This document shows positions 1 to 11,031 of a stretch of DNA of 64,000 bases, in pieces. The first letter of the stretch is position 1. Each line of letters opens with the position of its first letter. This DNA comes from Tetracladium setigerum. Its lineage: Eukaryota > Ascomycota > Leotiomycetes > Helotiales. The position numbers and the translations under genes were made by a program. Where the stretch lies: positions 2,232,001 through 2,296,000 of the forward strand of contig PZJY01000010.1 in assembly GCA_031472005.1 (NCBI GenBank). Direction: 5' to 3'. Under the pieces are notes generated by a model. The model worked only from the letters and a program-made list of their open reading frames with translations. It searched no databases and was not told where the DNA came from.

Positions 1-110
1 TTTCCCCCTATATCTTCCTTTGGTGGAGGTTCCTGTCTTTCCTTTCCTTTTAGATGGAAGTAGGACTACCTCAGGTACTTATAGTACTGGGGTACTAATA
101 GTAGTAATAT

Positions 111-140
111 ACAGTGAGGTGCAAAAAGTGTTCGCTCCCC
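111..140 (+). repeat. Transposon-end-like 30-mer, left copy
   Basis: Seen: this 30-mer matches the reverse complement of 8421-8450 at 26 of 30 positions, with an unbroken 18-base core (GGTGCAAAAAGTGTTCGC). It begins ACAGT directly after TAT, so a TA dinucleotide precedes CAGT, as at the ends of Tc1/mariner-type elements. No transposase reading frame is visible nearby. It could be a remnant inverted terminal repeat or a solo end. The family assignment is inference. Confidence 0.45.
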
Positions 141-291
141 TATATGTTATGAACATGATCACGGGATCATATCGGATCCTAGGAGCCCAGTGGCTCCCAG
201 GAACTACTCCAAGAGAACTCCTAGCTATCTAGTTACTTTAGTTAGTAATAGATCAGACGGCAAAGGGCCGCCTGTTTTGGTACGGGTCACG

Positions 292-568
292 TGACAAGAG
301 TCGGCACGGTCGACGCCAAGTAACGTCGACTCGGGAGTCGATGGGGTAGATGAGTCGACAACGTCGACATCGTTGACCCATCGACCCAGGAGAACAAAGG
401 TTCTATATAAGTAGAATAGCATTCCTTAGGATAGGAGCTTTGTGCTTAACTTAAATTGAATATCTTTATTCTAGTAACTAGTCTACTGCCGTACCTGTGA
501 TCCAGTCTCTGTCGACGAATACCAACCTGACTTAGCTGTTTATTTGCGAGTAAATAGTGACCGTTACA
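292..568 (+). mobile_element. LTR-like fragment (possible solo LTR)
   Basis: Seen: a 277-bp stretch starting TG and ending CA, with a TATA-like CTATATAAG at about 402-410 and four GTCGAC palindromes packed between 308 and 370, plus another near 513. This resembles the regulatory part of a fungal retrotransposon LTR. There is no matching second copy in the window, no obvious target-site duplication and no gag/pol frame. The boundaries are therefore a guess and the call is tentative. Confidence 0.25.
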
Positions 569-1150
569 GTTAGCTAGTGGAATGGAAGGGACCCCTCCTG
601 CCGTAAGGCCTTGAGGGTGTGCTTTGGGGTTCTCGCGGCTTGATTGCATCGCTTCCCTTCCTTCTCAAGGTCTCGACCCTCTGATAACCCTGACCGCCAT
701 CTGCGCATTAGATCATCTATCTCTCTGTACATGGCCGACTTAAATAGAACACCAAAATCACATTCAATGGCCTCTTGATTCTTGTTCCAACAGCACAGCG
801 CGAACTTCCTGACCTCTAAAAGGGAAGCAAGGGACTAGTATCATTGGAATTTGTCTTATATGCTCCGCCTCGAGGCGAAATGCTTCGCCACGCAGCGACG
901 GGCCTTATTATCGTGAAGAGATGTCTCCTCTCCTCCTCCTTATCGTAAGCGGAGAGCGCAGGCGCCTGGTTTTATCCTATTGATGAAATGCGATAACGGT
1001 TTGACTGTCTTTCTCCGCATCCTTTTTAAGCAGAGACAACGCTGACCGCAACCTGAGGAACGCCACAGCTGAAAACATCAAAAGCCACGATCACCCAACA
1101 TCCCACCTACTCTTACGAATGGAATAAACTTTGCTTTAATCTACAAGCAA
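569..1150. other. Non-coding stretch upstream of the NACHT-Vps4 gene
   Basis: No convincing exon was found here. It should hold the promoter and 5' leader of the gene starting at 1151. The predicted protein starts close to its NACHT domain, so an undetected N-terminal exon in this stretch cannot be excluded. Confidence 0.4.
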
Positions 1151-3825
1151 GTGTTACCTTCCGTTATGTCTCTCCCAGTGTGGTTTTCGCCGCTCGACAT
1201 GCGATTGCGACACCATGACTTCCGAGCCAGCCGCATCATGGGCATTGGCAGCTGGCTTCTTGAATCGGAAAAATTTGTTGCCTGGAGGGATCATGATGAT
1301 TCAAGTAAAATATTGCGTTTGAATGGAGAAGACGGATCAGGGAAGACTATGCTCACGTAGGTAACTCGAAAAGGCGAAGAAGAGGAGACTGATTGACATT
1401 GATGAGCACAGTTCCCTTGTTGTCGATGACATAGAAGATACTATGACACGCGCATGTTCGATGAGTGGCGATAATCCAGTTGGTTGTTTTTACGTATACT
1501 GCGACTACCTGGAGCCAGATCTTCACAATCCGACGGGTATATTAGGAAGTTTTCTGCGACAGTTTTACGAGGAATGGCCGACAAAGTTGGAAGAGATTAT
1601 GCAAAAGCTAAAAATAGACACAAGTCAAACACTTCTAACGTCTGAGCTGGTAGTTAAGCTTCTCAGTGATGTGTTCCTAACTTTCAACAGAGTGTTCATC
1701 TGCATTGACGGAGTGGACCAAATGGACCAACCGAAAGCGCGAGACTTCTACCAGTCATTATATGAGGCTTTATACGGATTTCATGGACGATGGAGGCTGT
1801 TTTGTGTCAATAATTCATGGATTGACGATAACTTAGTGGAATGTTTAGGGGAACAGGCGGAGTGTGATTACATTCGCTATCATGATGATAGTGCTAAATT
1901 CATTCGACATTGGATGGAGAATGATCGCCTGCCATCGGAGACAAATGAACGATTTGTAGAGGATTCAATTTCGTACCTCAAAAAATTGAAGGGCGGGTAC
2001 GTATTCCGTCTGCAGTGCATTACAAGCATTTATGGATTGAATGTAGGATTTTAAGTGTCGCTCTTCGCCTCCAGCTTATTCTCTCAGAGCCTACGCTATT
2101 TCAACGTCGAAGGCTGTTGTTATCACAAAAATTCTCGAATATGGATTCAATACTTCAATGCATACTATCGAGAATCAAAAATCTCCCAGATGCGACCTTT
2201 ACAGTTCGTATGTTGAAGGCAGTTTACCGCCAAGGAATACTGCCTTTCAGCGAATTCCGACGACTCTGTGAAGAGGCAAATGCAACAGTACCTAGCCTGG
2301 AGGACTGTGATAGGCGTCTGAGGGACATGTTCTTAGGTTTGGTTTCCTTTGGGAATGTTTCAAATACCTTGAGAATTGAAAACTACTGTGTCTGGAAGTA
2401 TCTTCAGCAGAATGAAGACTTTTTCTCGGAGCAAACACCCGCCGTAATCTCTCAGCAGGCGAACCGACTCTCGGTCATAAAAAAGACATCTACGAATGTC
2501 AATACCTCCGCCAGTAACACCATTAAAGATCGGTGCACTTATACCTACGGATACGACCACAACGGCGAACCAACAGTTGATATCGATGTTGATGTCGATT
2601 TCATCGATGATGACCCGAGCAACCTCGATGACCACAATGTCGATAATGACTATCCTAGAGATGATAAACATGCCGGTCGAAATGCAAGAAAGCGTGTTCG
2701 AATGGATGAAGTCAGCGAACTGCAAGTTGATATATCATCTTCGATAATAACCGAGTCTCCAAATGTACAATGGCATCAGGTTGCAGGTCTGGATGTTGCA
2801 AAAGAAGCTCTGCAAGAAGCTACAATTCTGCCACAGATGTTTCCAAGCTTGTATACTTCCAGTGAGCGACGCGCTTGGGTCACCATACTTCTTTACGGTC
2901 CGCCAGGGACTGGAAAGACACTGCTTGCGAAGGCCATGGCCACAGAAACTGGTCGTACCTTCTTCAATGTTAGTGCGGCGGATCTTTTGAGCAAATATCA
3001 TGGGGGAACCGAAACGTGAGCAGTATGATGAAGTATATAAGCAGGGATGTTAATATGAAAATAGGCAAATAAGGCAACTTTTTGTCCTTGCACGACGCCG
3101 AAAGCCCTCGGTAATTTTTATTGATGAGATCGACTCATTAGGAACTTCTCGTGACGCTGAAAAGCACCATTGGCATATGTCCGCGCAGACGGAATTATTT
3201 GTCCAGCTAGATGGCTTAGAATCTGATAATACAGAGTTGCTAGTCATTGCAGCTACAAACATTCCGTGGCATCTTGATAGTGCGCTGCGTCGAAGGTCTG
3301 TCCAGTCGTTAAATTGCCCCAGCCTATTTCTATGGACACTAATCTGAAACAGATTTCATAGAAGAATATATATTCCTCTCCCAGAATATGAGGCCCGAGC
3401 TAGAATCTTCGAACAGAGCCTTGGCCGTTATGCGAGTTCTGTTTTGGATTTTGAAGTATTAGCAGATTTGGCTGACGGCTTCTCGGGAAGTGACATTTCA
3501 GTCGCTGTAAAAGATATGCTAAGAAAGCCGATGATGGCAATTCTGAGAGCGCAAAACTTCAAGGTGATTTGCCTTTGAAACTTTCGAAAGCCCCCGCTAA
3601 CGAAATGGATAGAAACATCCAGAAGGGAAATATGAACCTTGTGCCGCAGAGGAACCAGGAGCTATCGCAATGACTTATCGCGAGGTTCCATTTGACAAAA
3701 TGATTGAACCACCATTACAGATGACTGATGTCATCACAGCCTTGAAGAGTGCTAGATCAAGCGTTGATCAGGCCCAGATAAGAGAATTTGAAAAATGGAC
3801 GGATAAGTTTGGTATCGGAGGATAA
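1151..3825 (+). CDS. NACHT-type STAND NTPase fused to a Vps4-type AAA ATPase
   Basis: Six exons: 1151-1356, 1412-1996, 2047-3015, 3065-3295, 3353-3563, 3613-3825. Introns are 49-57 nt with GT-AG ends; spliced length is 2415 nt, or 804 aa, with no frame break. Residues 1-330 look like a fungal NACHT module: Walker A GEDGSGKT near residue 60 and Walker B VFICIDGVD near 160. A linker (about 330-500) holds an Asp-rich stretch and a basic NARKRVR patch. Residues about 510-804 are a near-complete Vps4-like AAA domain: GPPGTGKT near 547, VIFIDEID near 602, sensor-1 AATN, arginine fingers LRRRF, and a C-terminal helix (MTDVITALKSAR) as in Vps4. No MIT domain is seen. NACHT proteins are fungal NLR-like receptors and Vps4 disassembles ESCRT-III, so a role in membrane remodelling or repair during immunity is inference. 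Start codons at 1151 and 1166 are both possible. Confidence 0.85.
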
Positions 3826-4047
3826 TCGCTGGATTAAGATCTAGACTGCGACCTTTTAAGCTAGATTCCTGGATGGAATAAAGTACATGGCTGTTGAACT
3901 CAGAGTTGATCGTGGGCTACGGATTAGAGCGCAATTTGATGAGATAGTGTTAAACCTTTATTTACTTGAGCCCGCAGTGAAGAGAAACTATGGTAATTGC
4001 CAACAATGACCTAATGTTTGCGCAATGAGCCACTAGAAAATAATGAA

Positions 4048-6533
4048 TCAAGCATCTTCCAGACCACCCTGTTCGAACCAGCTCCATTCGCTATCGCCCT
4101 GAAGTGAGCGAAGCTTCGCTTTCCAAGGAAATGTGCCCGTATCATTCCTGATTTCCGAGTACAATTTCGCCTGCTCGGCCGCCAGGCAGTGGTGGATGGT
4201 ATTCCTTACTAAAGCCGTCCATTCCCAGTTACAATGACATTTCGGCAAAGCCACTGAACCAGCTTCGACTATCAGCGTCATACAACTGTCAACCAAATCG
4301 TGAATTTGATACGCGGAATTCTCAGGGTGGGGAGAGAGGGAATCAGAAGAATGGGAAAAATTGCTAAGCCGATTCCACATTTTATCATGGTTGCAATCCA
4401 GTATTCTGCCGCCCCAGTGCTTCCCAGAGAGCCTCTGTTATCTCACGGACATAGCGCCGAAAATCCCGGTTTGTAAATTGCTCAATGGTAAACTGAACGC
4501 TTCCAGCAAGGCTTTGAGGGTTCGTACATTGCTGGACCAGGGATTCGACCATTGAGGCGATTTTCTGTTTCTGTCGATCCAGAACAGAAGCCCATGCACG
4601 GCCTACAGTATTTAAGATACCAAAGAATTCAGAGCCTAATGCATCGGATATTATAGCGGTGAGTTCGACATCGGAGAAATGCATCAGCCTAGTTTCGTCA
4701 AGGCCGTGGGCGACCATCCTGCAGACATGGCCTAAGACTTCGCCGGCTACACTTCCAGAAGCTTCAACTGCGCGAAAATTTTCTTCAACAGCCCTCTGAT
4801 AAGTTTTAAAATAGCTTCATGAGCGCCTTTATCGATTTGATCCTCTACCCTTTCCACATCCTCGACTTTCCTTACAGATTTGCGCGCCACGGCTAGCACC
4901 TCCTCTTTAATCTCAAACCAAGCTCGAGCTATGGCAGAACACATTGTAAGTTTTGTTGTTTGATCCCAAACAGCAGAGGAGATCGATATCTTTAGCCGCT
5001 GTGAAACCTCCAGTGACGGCAGGATTTCGGCCGGAATTGGTGGGATCTGCGTTACTTCATCGTAAAGAGAAGGTTCAAGGCGGTCATCCCCTCTCAAGTT
5101 GCGGTTTCTGGACAGCCATCCCTTGAAGCATCTTGCCATGGAGACGTGGAACCCCAGAACTGCCGCCTTTCTAAGGTGGTAAACCGACACTAATAATCCC
5201 AGATTCCCGAATGGCTCGTCCAGTTGCAAATGTTCAGAACTTGCGAGTTTGGCGAGTGAAAGATAATGAGGCCCGTTGAGCGACATGGTTTCATTTAGAC
5301 TGTCCATTGTGCGCAACATATGCGGTGAAGTGACAGTATTCAGTAAGACGAGCGCCAATTGGGCAGTTGATTGAAACCTTGCTCGGTCTTTGCGAAGCCT
5401 TGTAAGTACATACTTCGCGACGCATCGAGGCACTGTTAGAAAAGTCCCATCATTGCTAGCCCCATATTCAGTAATTTCAAGGATATCAGGGTCCGTTTCG
5501 CTGGTTGGAACTCATTAGAACCCAAGCAGGTAAACTTTATCCGACTAGAGTCTGGAAATGTCGCTCGGCAACATGACCTTACGAATTCCTCCGTGATTTG
5601 CTCGGTATTCAAGAAGATGAACAATTCGAGTATTTGTTGCGCCGGTGTGTTTATCAACCAATCTAAAGTGACGGCAAGAGCCAGAGAAACTTCTGGTAGT
5701 ACGCAATCATTGGGCTCTGCTGTCACTTCCAAAAGTTGAAGTTTCTGATGATACTCGTCCAGTGATATGTCTGCATTCAACCGCAAATAAGAAGCTGCAA
5801 AGGTGATACTGGATGGGTGGAAATTCAGCTTCGATGCCAGGAGAGATACAGCGGGCACTAGTTCATCCGCAGCTTGACCGTAGACCGAAAAGAATAGCCC
5901 ACAAGCGTCACTTACTGAGAGCTCAGGAATAGGTAGATAAGTAATTCCTGGGACATGAACAAGATCTCTTGGATGCCTTGATACTATGAGGCTGCCGAGG
6001 GAACTTGCTGGAAAGATTTTCGATAGTTGGGAATGGGTAAGTTGATTGTGAGTGTCATCTAAAAAGACAACCCATTGGCCATGCGCAGGATTCGACAGCC
6101 ATAATTGCATCTTTAAGATCGAGTCCCAGATATATTTCTCAGGAGCTTCAATCCTTTCATTGGATACCTCTATCATGGCTTTTTCAAACCCTTCCACTAG
6201 TTTTTGCGGGCTGTCGGCAGAGAACCAGAAGACCGAGCATGAGCTTTCACATGCTTGAGCAATTGTCGCTAGACATAACGACTTCCTGTTAGACATCGTG
6301 AGCACTTCAGAATAAAAACATCGTGACCATGGCTCACCCAACACCTTGCTGCCCTCGATAATAAGATGCTGCCAGACGTTGCCTTTAAGACGCGTCTCAA
6401 TGTCGTGCAGATATCGATCGTATCCAATAGCCCAAGGTTGCCCACCTCGAGGGTTTGTGCTATAACGATGAACCGACAGCGCAACAGGCTTCGAAATCAG
6501 ATTAGGTGGTTCGGCCCGTTGAGCTAGCCACAA
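4048..6533 (-). pseudogene. NB-ARC-type STAND NTPase, frame-broken
   Basis: The reading runs from 6533 to 4048 through four overlapping frames. Recognisable parts are a VVFLDD Walker B, a SLIVSRHPRD motif like RNBS-B, an LPIPELS segment like GLPL, then a helical C-terminal region of about 450 aa. The Walker A is degenerate: where GxxxxGK(S/T) is expected the sequence reads TMSNRKSLCLA. Frame breaks: one base short near 5490-5500 (AAA run), one short near 4793 (TTTTAAAA), one surplus near 4413 (GGGG). Each single-base change restores a natural protein, so sequence errors or recent decay are equally possible. The gene converges on the NACHT-Vps4 gene, 222 bp tail to tail, and lies 170 bp downstream of the PNP frame. 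The two may originally have been one PNP-NB-ARC gene, a common fungal NLR-like layout. Confidence 0.65.
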
Positions 6534-6703
6534 AGTCAGCTATTTCCTTGCACAGAACTCAAAAGATTATACAGCCGATGGAGAAATGAAAACAAAGTGA
6601 GCCTGCGAGGGTTAAATAATGTTTCTAATGCTTGGCTTCTCACAGTGTGTCTTGAAGCGAACGGAATATGAGGGGAAGGGAGGAAATGGGGCAATTATGG
6701 AGC

Positions 6704-7802
6704 CTAACCGTGAAGGGCCATTTGCCCTGAGGATCTATCCGTTCGAATATACCGTTCTAAAAGGGCCTTCATTGCGGAAGCTGAGGTAGCAGCCGCAAAG
6801 TTCTGCCACTTCTTGTTCTTGTGACTGTCTGCATAATCGCAAACCCCTTTGATGATAATGCAAGGAAGGTTATCCCAGACCCCTGCTCCCTCCATCTCAA
6901 ATGCAATAACTTTATCCTCTCTGCAATCATATCACGGTCTTCGCCAGATTTCATTACCACATCTCCAGATGCAATCGGCCCAAAGTGTATATTGGGCGTC
7001 TGTACCTCAATACCTTGTATCGAATCGATACCTTCTCTTTTCCTCTTTAGGCGCTGGCGATCTACTAACCGGCTCTCGTCGCATTGAAGCTCGTTACATA
7101 ATGAGTTAAGAGCTGCTTCACATGCAGGATTTGATTTCTGGATACATTGCCTGCAGAGGACACAGTTTGTGGAGTCGTGGTGCCTATGCCGGTATGCTGG
7201 CTCAAAGAGCTTATCCTCAGCTATTCCAGGATATCGAAAGTTACCAGGACTACGCTTCTCCTGAAGGTGGTGAGGTGATGTAAAGTTGACATTTGAAGAC
7301 GCCGTGAATGAAGTTCTGTCTGCAATGTAGCCAGAAAGGCACGGATATCTGCATTTGGTCTTCCGAGACAATCCTGCAGAGTGTCTTTCCTTGTAATTCC
7401 GTCAGGATAATGCCTCCCATAGTCGTATTGGATAACCTGTTGACTGATAACAACATCGCCAAGCAAGATTTCTTTCCCCCCGCCAATGTCTTTTGGTACG
7501 CCACCACAGATACCAACAAGTAGCGCGAGCTGTATTCTATTGTAGCTAGAACGGAAGTTGGCGGTCGCGCTTGCTGCACTAGCTTTGCCCATGCCTGGGA
7601 GAAGCGCGAGAACTATGTTTTAATGACCAACTCTGCCAGTGGTATAGGTATTTTTGTCCCCCAAAGCTCTCCCATATTGATCGCCATCCGCATCCCAGTA
7701 TTCGTCAAGAAGAGGTGATATAGCATTGAATTCTAACTGTAAGGCGCAAATTATCGCAATCTCGAACTCATCACGATAGATGGGACGCGGAAAACTTGCC
7801 AT
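6704..7802 (-). pseudogene. PNP_UDP (purine nucleoside phosphorylase-like) domain of an NLR-like gene, disrupted
   Basis: The start at 7802 gives MASFPRPIYRDEFEIAIICA, the typical opening of fungal PNP_UDP NLR-like effectors. Further hallmarks are LLVGICGGVPKDIGG, GAEDKLFEP-like AEDKLFEPAYRH and EMEGAGVWDNLPC. The order and spacing match a whole domain of about 340 aa. Breaks: an in-frame TAA at 7620-7622 between VGH and NIVLALLPGMGK, one base short near 7266, and one base short near 6908 (AGAGGATAAA). The stop codon sits on a possible C-to-T change (CAA to TAA). In fungal NLR-like proteins this N-terminal domain is an effector whose enzymatic role is mostly untested. It precedes the NB-ARC frame on the same strand and likely belongs with it. 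Confidence 0.7.
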
Positions 7803-8527
7803 TGCAATGACGGTGACGGAAGATCTAAAGGTTGAAGTCTTTATTGTGGAGGAGGGCTGGAAGTGTAATGTGTGTGCTCTAGGTGTGGTAGGAGCAGTGG
7901 AGTGGGACGTGCAACTTGATATAGGAATGGCCAAGACCAGCGTTTCAAGAGAGGCTTGATATTCGAAGAAAATATTTGTACTCGAGCTTTCGTCCTATAG
8001 GAGAGTGGGGAAGTCATATCTGAAAACTTAGCGCTTGTGACACAAAGGGCCAGCACATCTTCAGCTCGGGCCGTCTTGAAACTTGCATTGGGTGGGATTG
8101 ACTGGGCATCAACCGAACTGTGAAGGCTGCCTGGTACATAATATGAATTCTTGAAAGTAAGAAATGAGTTACCCCCTACTCTTCATATAGAGGGAGCTTT
8201 CTGACTAATTAGGAACCAAACAAGTTCCCCTTGTTTAAAAGTCCTTTTGGTCGTCCCCAGTTCCGCTGTTCTCAAAATCCCTTGTCCTCATACCTCCGTG
8301 TGATCTGCGCCATCATCATCTTGGCGAGCTTGATCTTGGGAAGAAGATGAAGGTGATCCAACTACGTGGCAGCGTGGCAGCGAGGGTATTGGGCTGCCCT
8401 TCTGGTAGAGCTGCCATTTGGGGTGGCGAACACTTTTTGCACCCCCCTGTCCTGACTGTGATATATGATATGATATGATATTATCTAATCTGATCGATAT
8501 ATACTCTCCTCCCTCACTCTACCGAAT
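7803..8527. other. Gap between the PNP gene and ALG1
   Basis: This holds the upstream region of the PNP gene, the right-hand transposon-end-like repeat and an (ATATG)-like stretch at about 8461-8480. No other gene is supported. Confidence 0.4.
8421..8450 (-). repeat. Transposon-end-like 30-mer, right copy (inverted)
   Basis: Inverted partner of 111-140, with 26 of 30 bases matching and an exact 18-base core. Its outer edge reads CCCCTGTCC rather than CACTGTA, so any TA target site has been lost or diverged. Together the pair brackets 8.3 kb holding only the two NLR-like loci. Confidence 0.45.
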
Positions 8528-10136
8528 CTACTCACACAACCCTAACAACCTCCCCGCAACCCCATCCCACTCCTCATCCCACCTCCTCTTCCCCTCCTCG
8601 ACCGCACCCTCTCTCAACCTCCTCAATAACCTCCCCCCTTTACCATCCCCATCCCCAACTCACCAAACAACTCCCTCAATACCCCGCCAACTCCTCACCC
8701 GTAACAAACCCCCTCCCATTCCCCCCTCCCTAACCAACTCCCCCCAACTCTCATAATCACTATACCCCACCACGGGCAAGCCCGCACCAAACATATCCAC
8801 GACTTTCATGGGCAGATCAACACCACTGCTGCTCTTGTGGAGGCAGACTCCTAGATCGGCGCAGGCGAGGAGGGTGGCGTAGTCGTGGGTGGTGAGCCAG
8901 GTTGTGAGGATGGTGACGTTTTGGAGCTTTTGAGCCGCGGTGAGGGTGCTGATGAGGGCGAGGTAGTGCGGTTTGAGGGGGCCTTTGCCGGTTATGATGG
9001 CGAGAATTGGGGGAGTTTTTGGCCGGTTTGGTTGGGGGAGGTTGACGAGGTGGAGTAGGAGGTTAGTGCTGTGAGGAGGAGGTTGAAATCTTCATCTGGT
9101 GTCCAAGATGTGCTGCTCACAAGCAATTTCATCTTCCCACTCATTATGGAATCAACGTGTTCACATGTCTCGGGTAGGATGGAGAGAAAGGATCTTCGTT
9201 TCTCTTGACTCGAGATGGGCTGGAAGATGGCAGCTGGACGGTCGTGAAGCGTGAAAATGGGTGATTTGATGTTATACGGTTTATTCTTTAATTGCTTTGC
9301 CATGGCGTCCGTGACGGTGAAGGAGGCAGTTGGTGCCCAGCTGCCGAGGTAGGCTTCATAGCGTTTGGAGATCTTGACAAAAGGGTGGTTTTCTCCTCTC
9401 GTGCCGGCGAGGATGGTCCAGCCGTAGTTGTGCCAGTCGATGATGAGATGGGTGTTTCGGAGGAAACAGATGATGAGGGCGATGAGGAGCGTTGGGATGG
9501 AGGGGGGTTTTGAACGAGGAGCCAGCGTGAGGGGCGGGTGCGGTAGCTGAGGGCGTGGAGGAGGGTGAGGATTTGATAGAGGACTTTTAGGGGGCCGGTG
9601 AGGATGAAGGGGAGGTTTGGTGAGCGGAGGATTTGGGGTGGTGGGGGAGGGGGATGATGGTTATGAGGGGGTTGTTGGTGAGGCCTGGGTGGAGGGTTGA
9701 TTCTGTGAAGTGGTTAGTACATAGTATATACTTTATATTAATTGATACATTGATACAAGAAATTTATATATCTGGATTTTTTTCGTATAGATATGACATA
9801 GTGATTTGAAATATAACTGAGCCACTTGGCGTAAAGAATATAATATGTCCACAGACAAAGAACACACAACACACAACACACACCATTATATCCTATTACA
9901 TCCACCCTCCCACCGTGTTTCGCAATGCTCATGGCATGGTATTGCATGCGTGGACTTCTGCCAATGTCTCCGAGGACCAGCACTTGGACGGAGATGACGG
10001 CGCCGGTCTTTGCCTGCTCTTGCGATGGCGAATCTTTGACGTAGCGAGTTGGTAGCATGAGGAGGAAGGTTGTGAAGCTCGTTGATGCTAGTACAGCGAG
10101 GGTGAGGACGACTTCGAAGGTCGTGATGGAGGACAT
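8528..10136 (-). CDS. ALG1: Chitobiosyldiphosphodolichol beta-mannosyltransferase (ALG1), with sequence frameshifts
   Basis: Adds the first mannose to GlcNAc2-PP-dolichol on the cytosolic face of the ER. Exon 1 is 10136-9884 and the 181-nt intron (9703-9883) has a perfect TACTAAC branch point. Seen: an N-terminal membrane segment (VVLTLAVLASTSFTTFLLML), VLVLGDIGRSPRMQYHA, WLLVQNPPS, IIDWHNYGWTIL, LLVSSTSWTPDEDF, IITGKGPLKPHY and HKSSSGVDLPMKVVDMFG, all in ALG1 order. Six places are one base short, all in C or G runs: about 9652-9656, 9512-9517, 9008-9012 (or the next run), 8721-8726, 8682-8685 and 8633-8638. Correcting these gives 478 codons (477 aa) ending at the TAG at 8528, close to the family length. 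ALG1 is essential in yeast, so read errors are more likely than loss. An upstream in-frame ATG at 10211 is an alternative start. Confidence 0.9.
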
Positions 10137-11031
10137 GGTTGGTGATGTGATGCTGCTCGCAGCTGCAGTCGGGTCGAGGGAGAGAGGGAGGGGTGCTGTA
10201 CTGTCGAGCAAAGTCTATCTGATCATGGTGCGTTTCGCCTAAAGTCACTGTCGCAGACCGATGCTGGATGAAGATGCGTGTATTGTCGTCCGAAGTATCT
10301 GGGCTGGGTGGGAGCGCAGAACTGGTCACTCAATTCAGAAGAAAATCAACAAAAAATCAACAATCAACAATCCAAAAATGAGGATATACTTCCCCCTCAA
10401 TGGAATGACCAATGCCAGGCCAAATGATGACTATTTCCCCTCCAAAGGCAGTTTAGGCGCGGGCCAGACTTTGTACCTGCAGTGACACACCAGATTGAGC
10501 TGAATGACGCCCTGGTTGCCGAGCCTATCAAGCGACCCCCGTCCACAACGCCGACCGCGACTCAGGGGGGTCACAACTAGAAGGGGAAGGACGAAAGACA
10601 TCGAGGTCAAGAGATCGACCGGCCACACTGGGAAGGTCAACGAAGTCCACAACAACACATAACACACACAATACACACACACAACTCCACGAAGAGATTG
10701 ATAACAACACCATTGCCAGAATATATACTGTGCGCGATCCCTCGGCAGCAAGTCCCTCCACCGCTATTCCCACATCTCGAGCTCTCTCCCCTTCACCTGG
10801 ATCCGATCTATCGGCAATCTCTCTCTGTCTCTTCCCTTCCCCAGACCGACCATTTCTCTCCTCCCTCTCTCCGCACAGACAGCGACAGAGCAGAGACCGA
10901 TACCAACACACTTGGGACGGTGACGATACACATGCAGGGGGATATCTGAATATCATCATCATCAATTCCTCTCTTTCGCTCTCGCTCTTTTCCTCCCTCC
11001 GAGCAGCTCGACAGCTCGACAGCTCGACATC
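10137..11031. promoter_or_regulatory. Divergent promoter between ALG1 and the zinc transporter
   Basis: An 895-bp head-to-head intergenic region. It contains CA-rich tracts (about 10640-10685) and a long CT-rich tract (about 10760-11000) just before the transporter ATG, a usual fungal leader and promoter feature. No TATA box stands out. Confidence 0.45.

Noticed and set aside
4048..7802. Repeat-induced point mutation as the cause of all breaks in the NB-ARC/PNP locus
   Set aside because: Nearly all breaks are single-base indels in short runs, which this process does not make; only the TAA at 7620 would fit.
8475..8756. Proline-rich open frame of 93 codons on the plus strand
   Set aside because: It is the antisense shadow of the ALG1 C-terminus, whose Gly/Glu/Arg codons read as Pro/Ser/Leu on the other strand.
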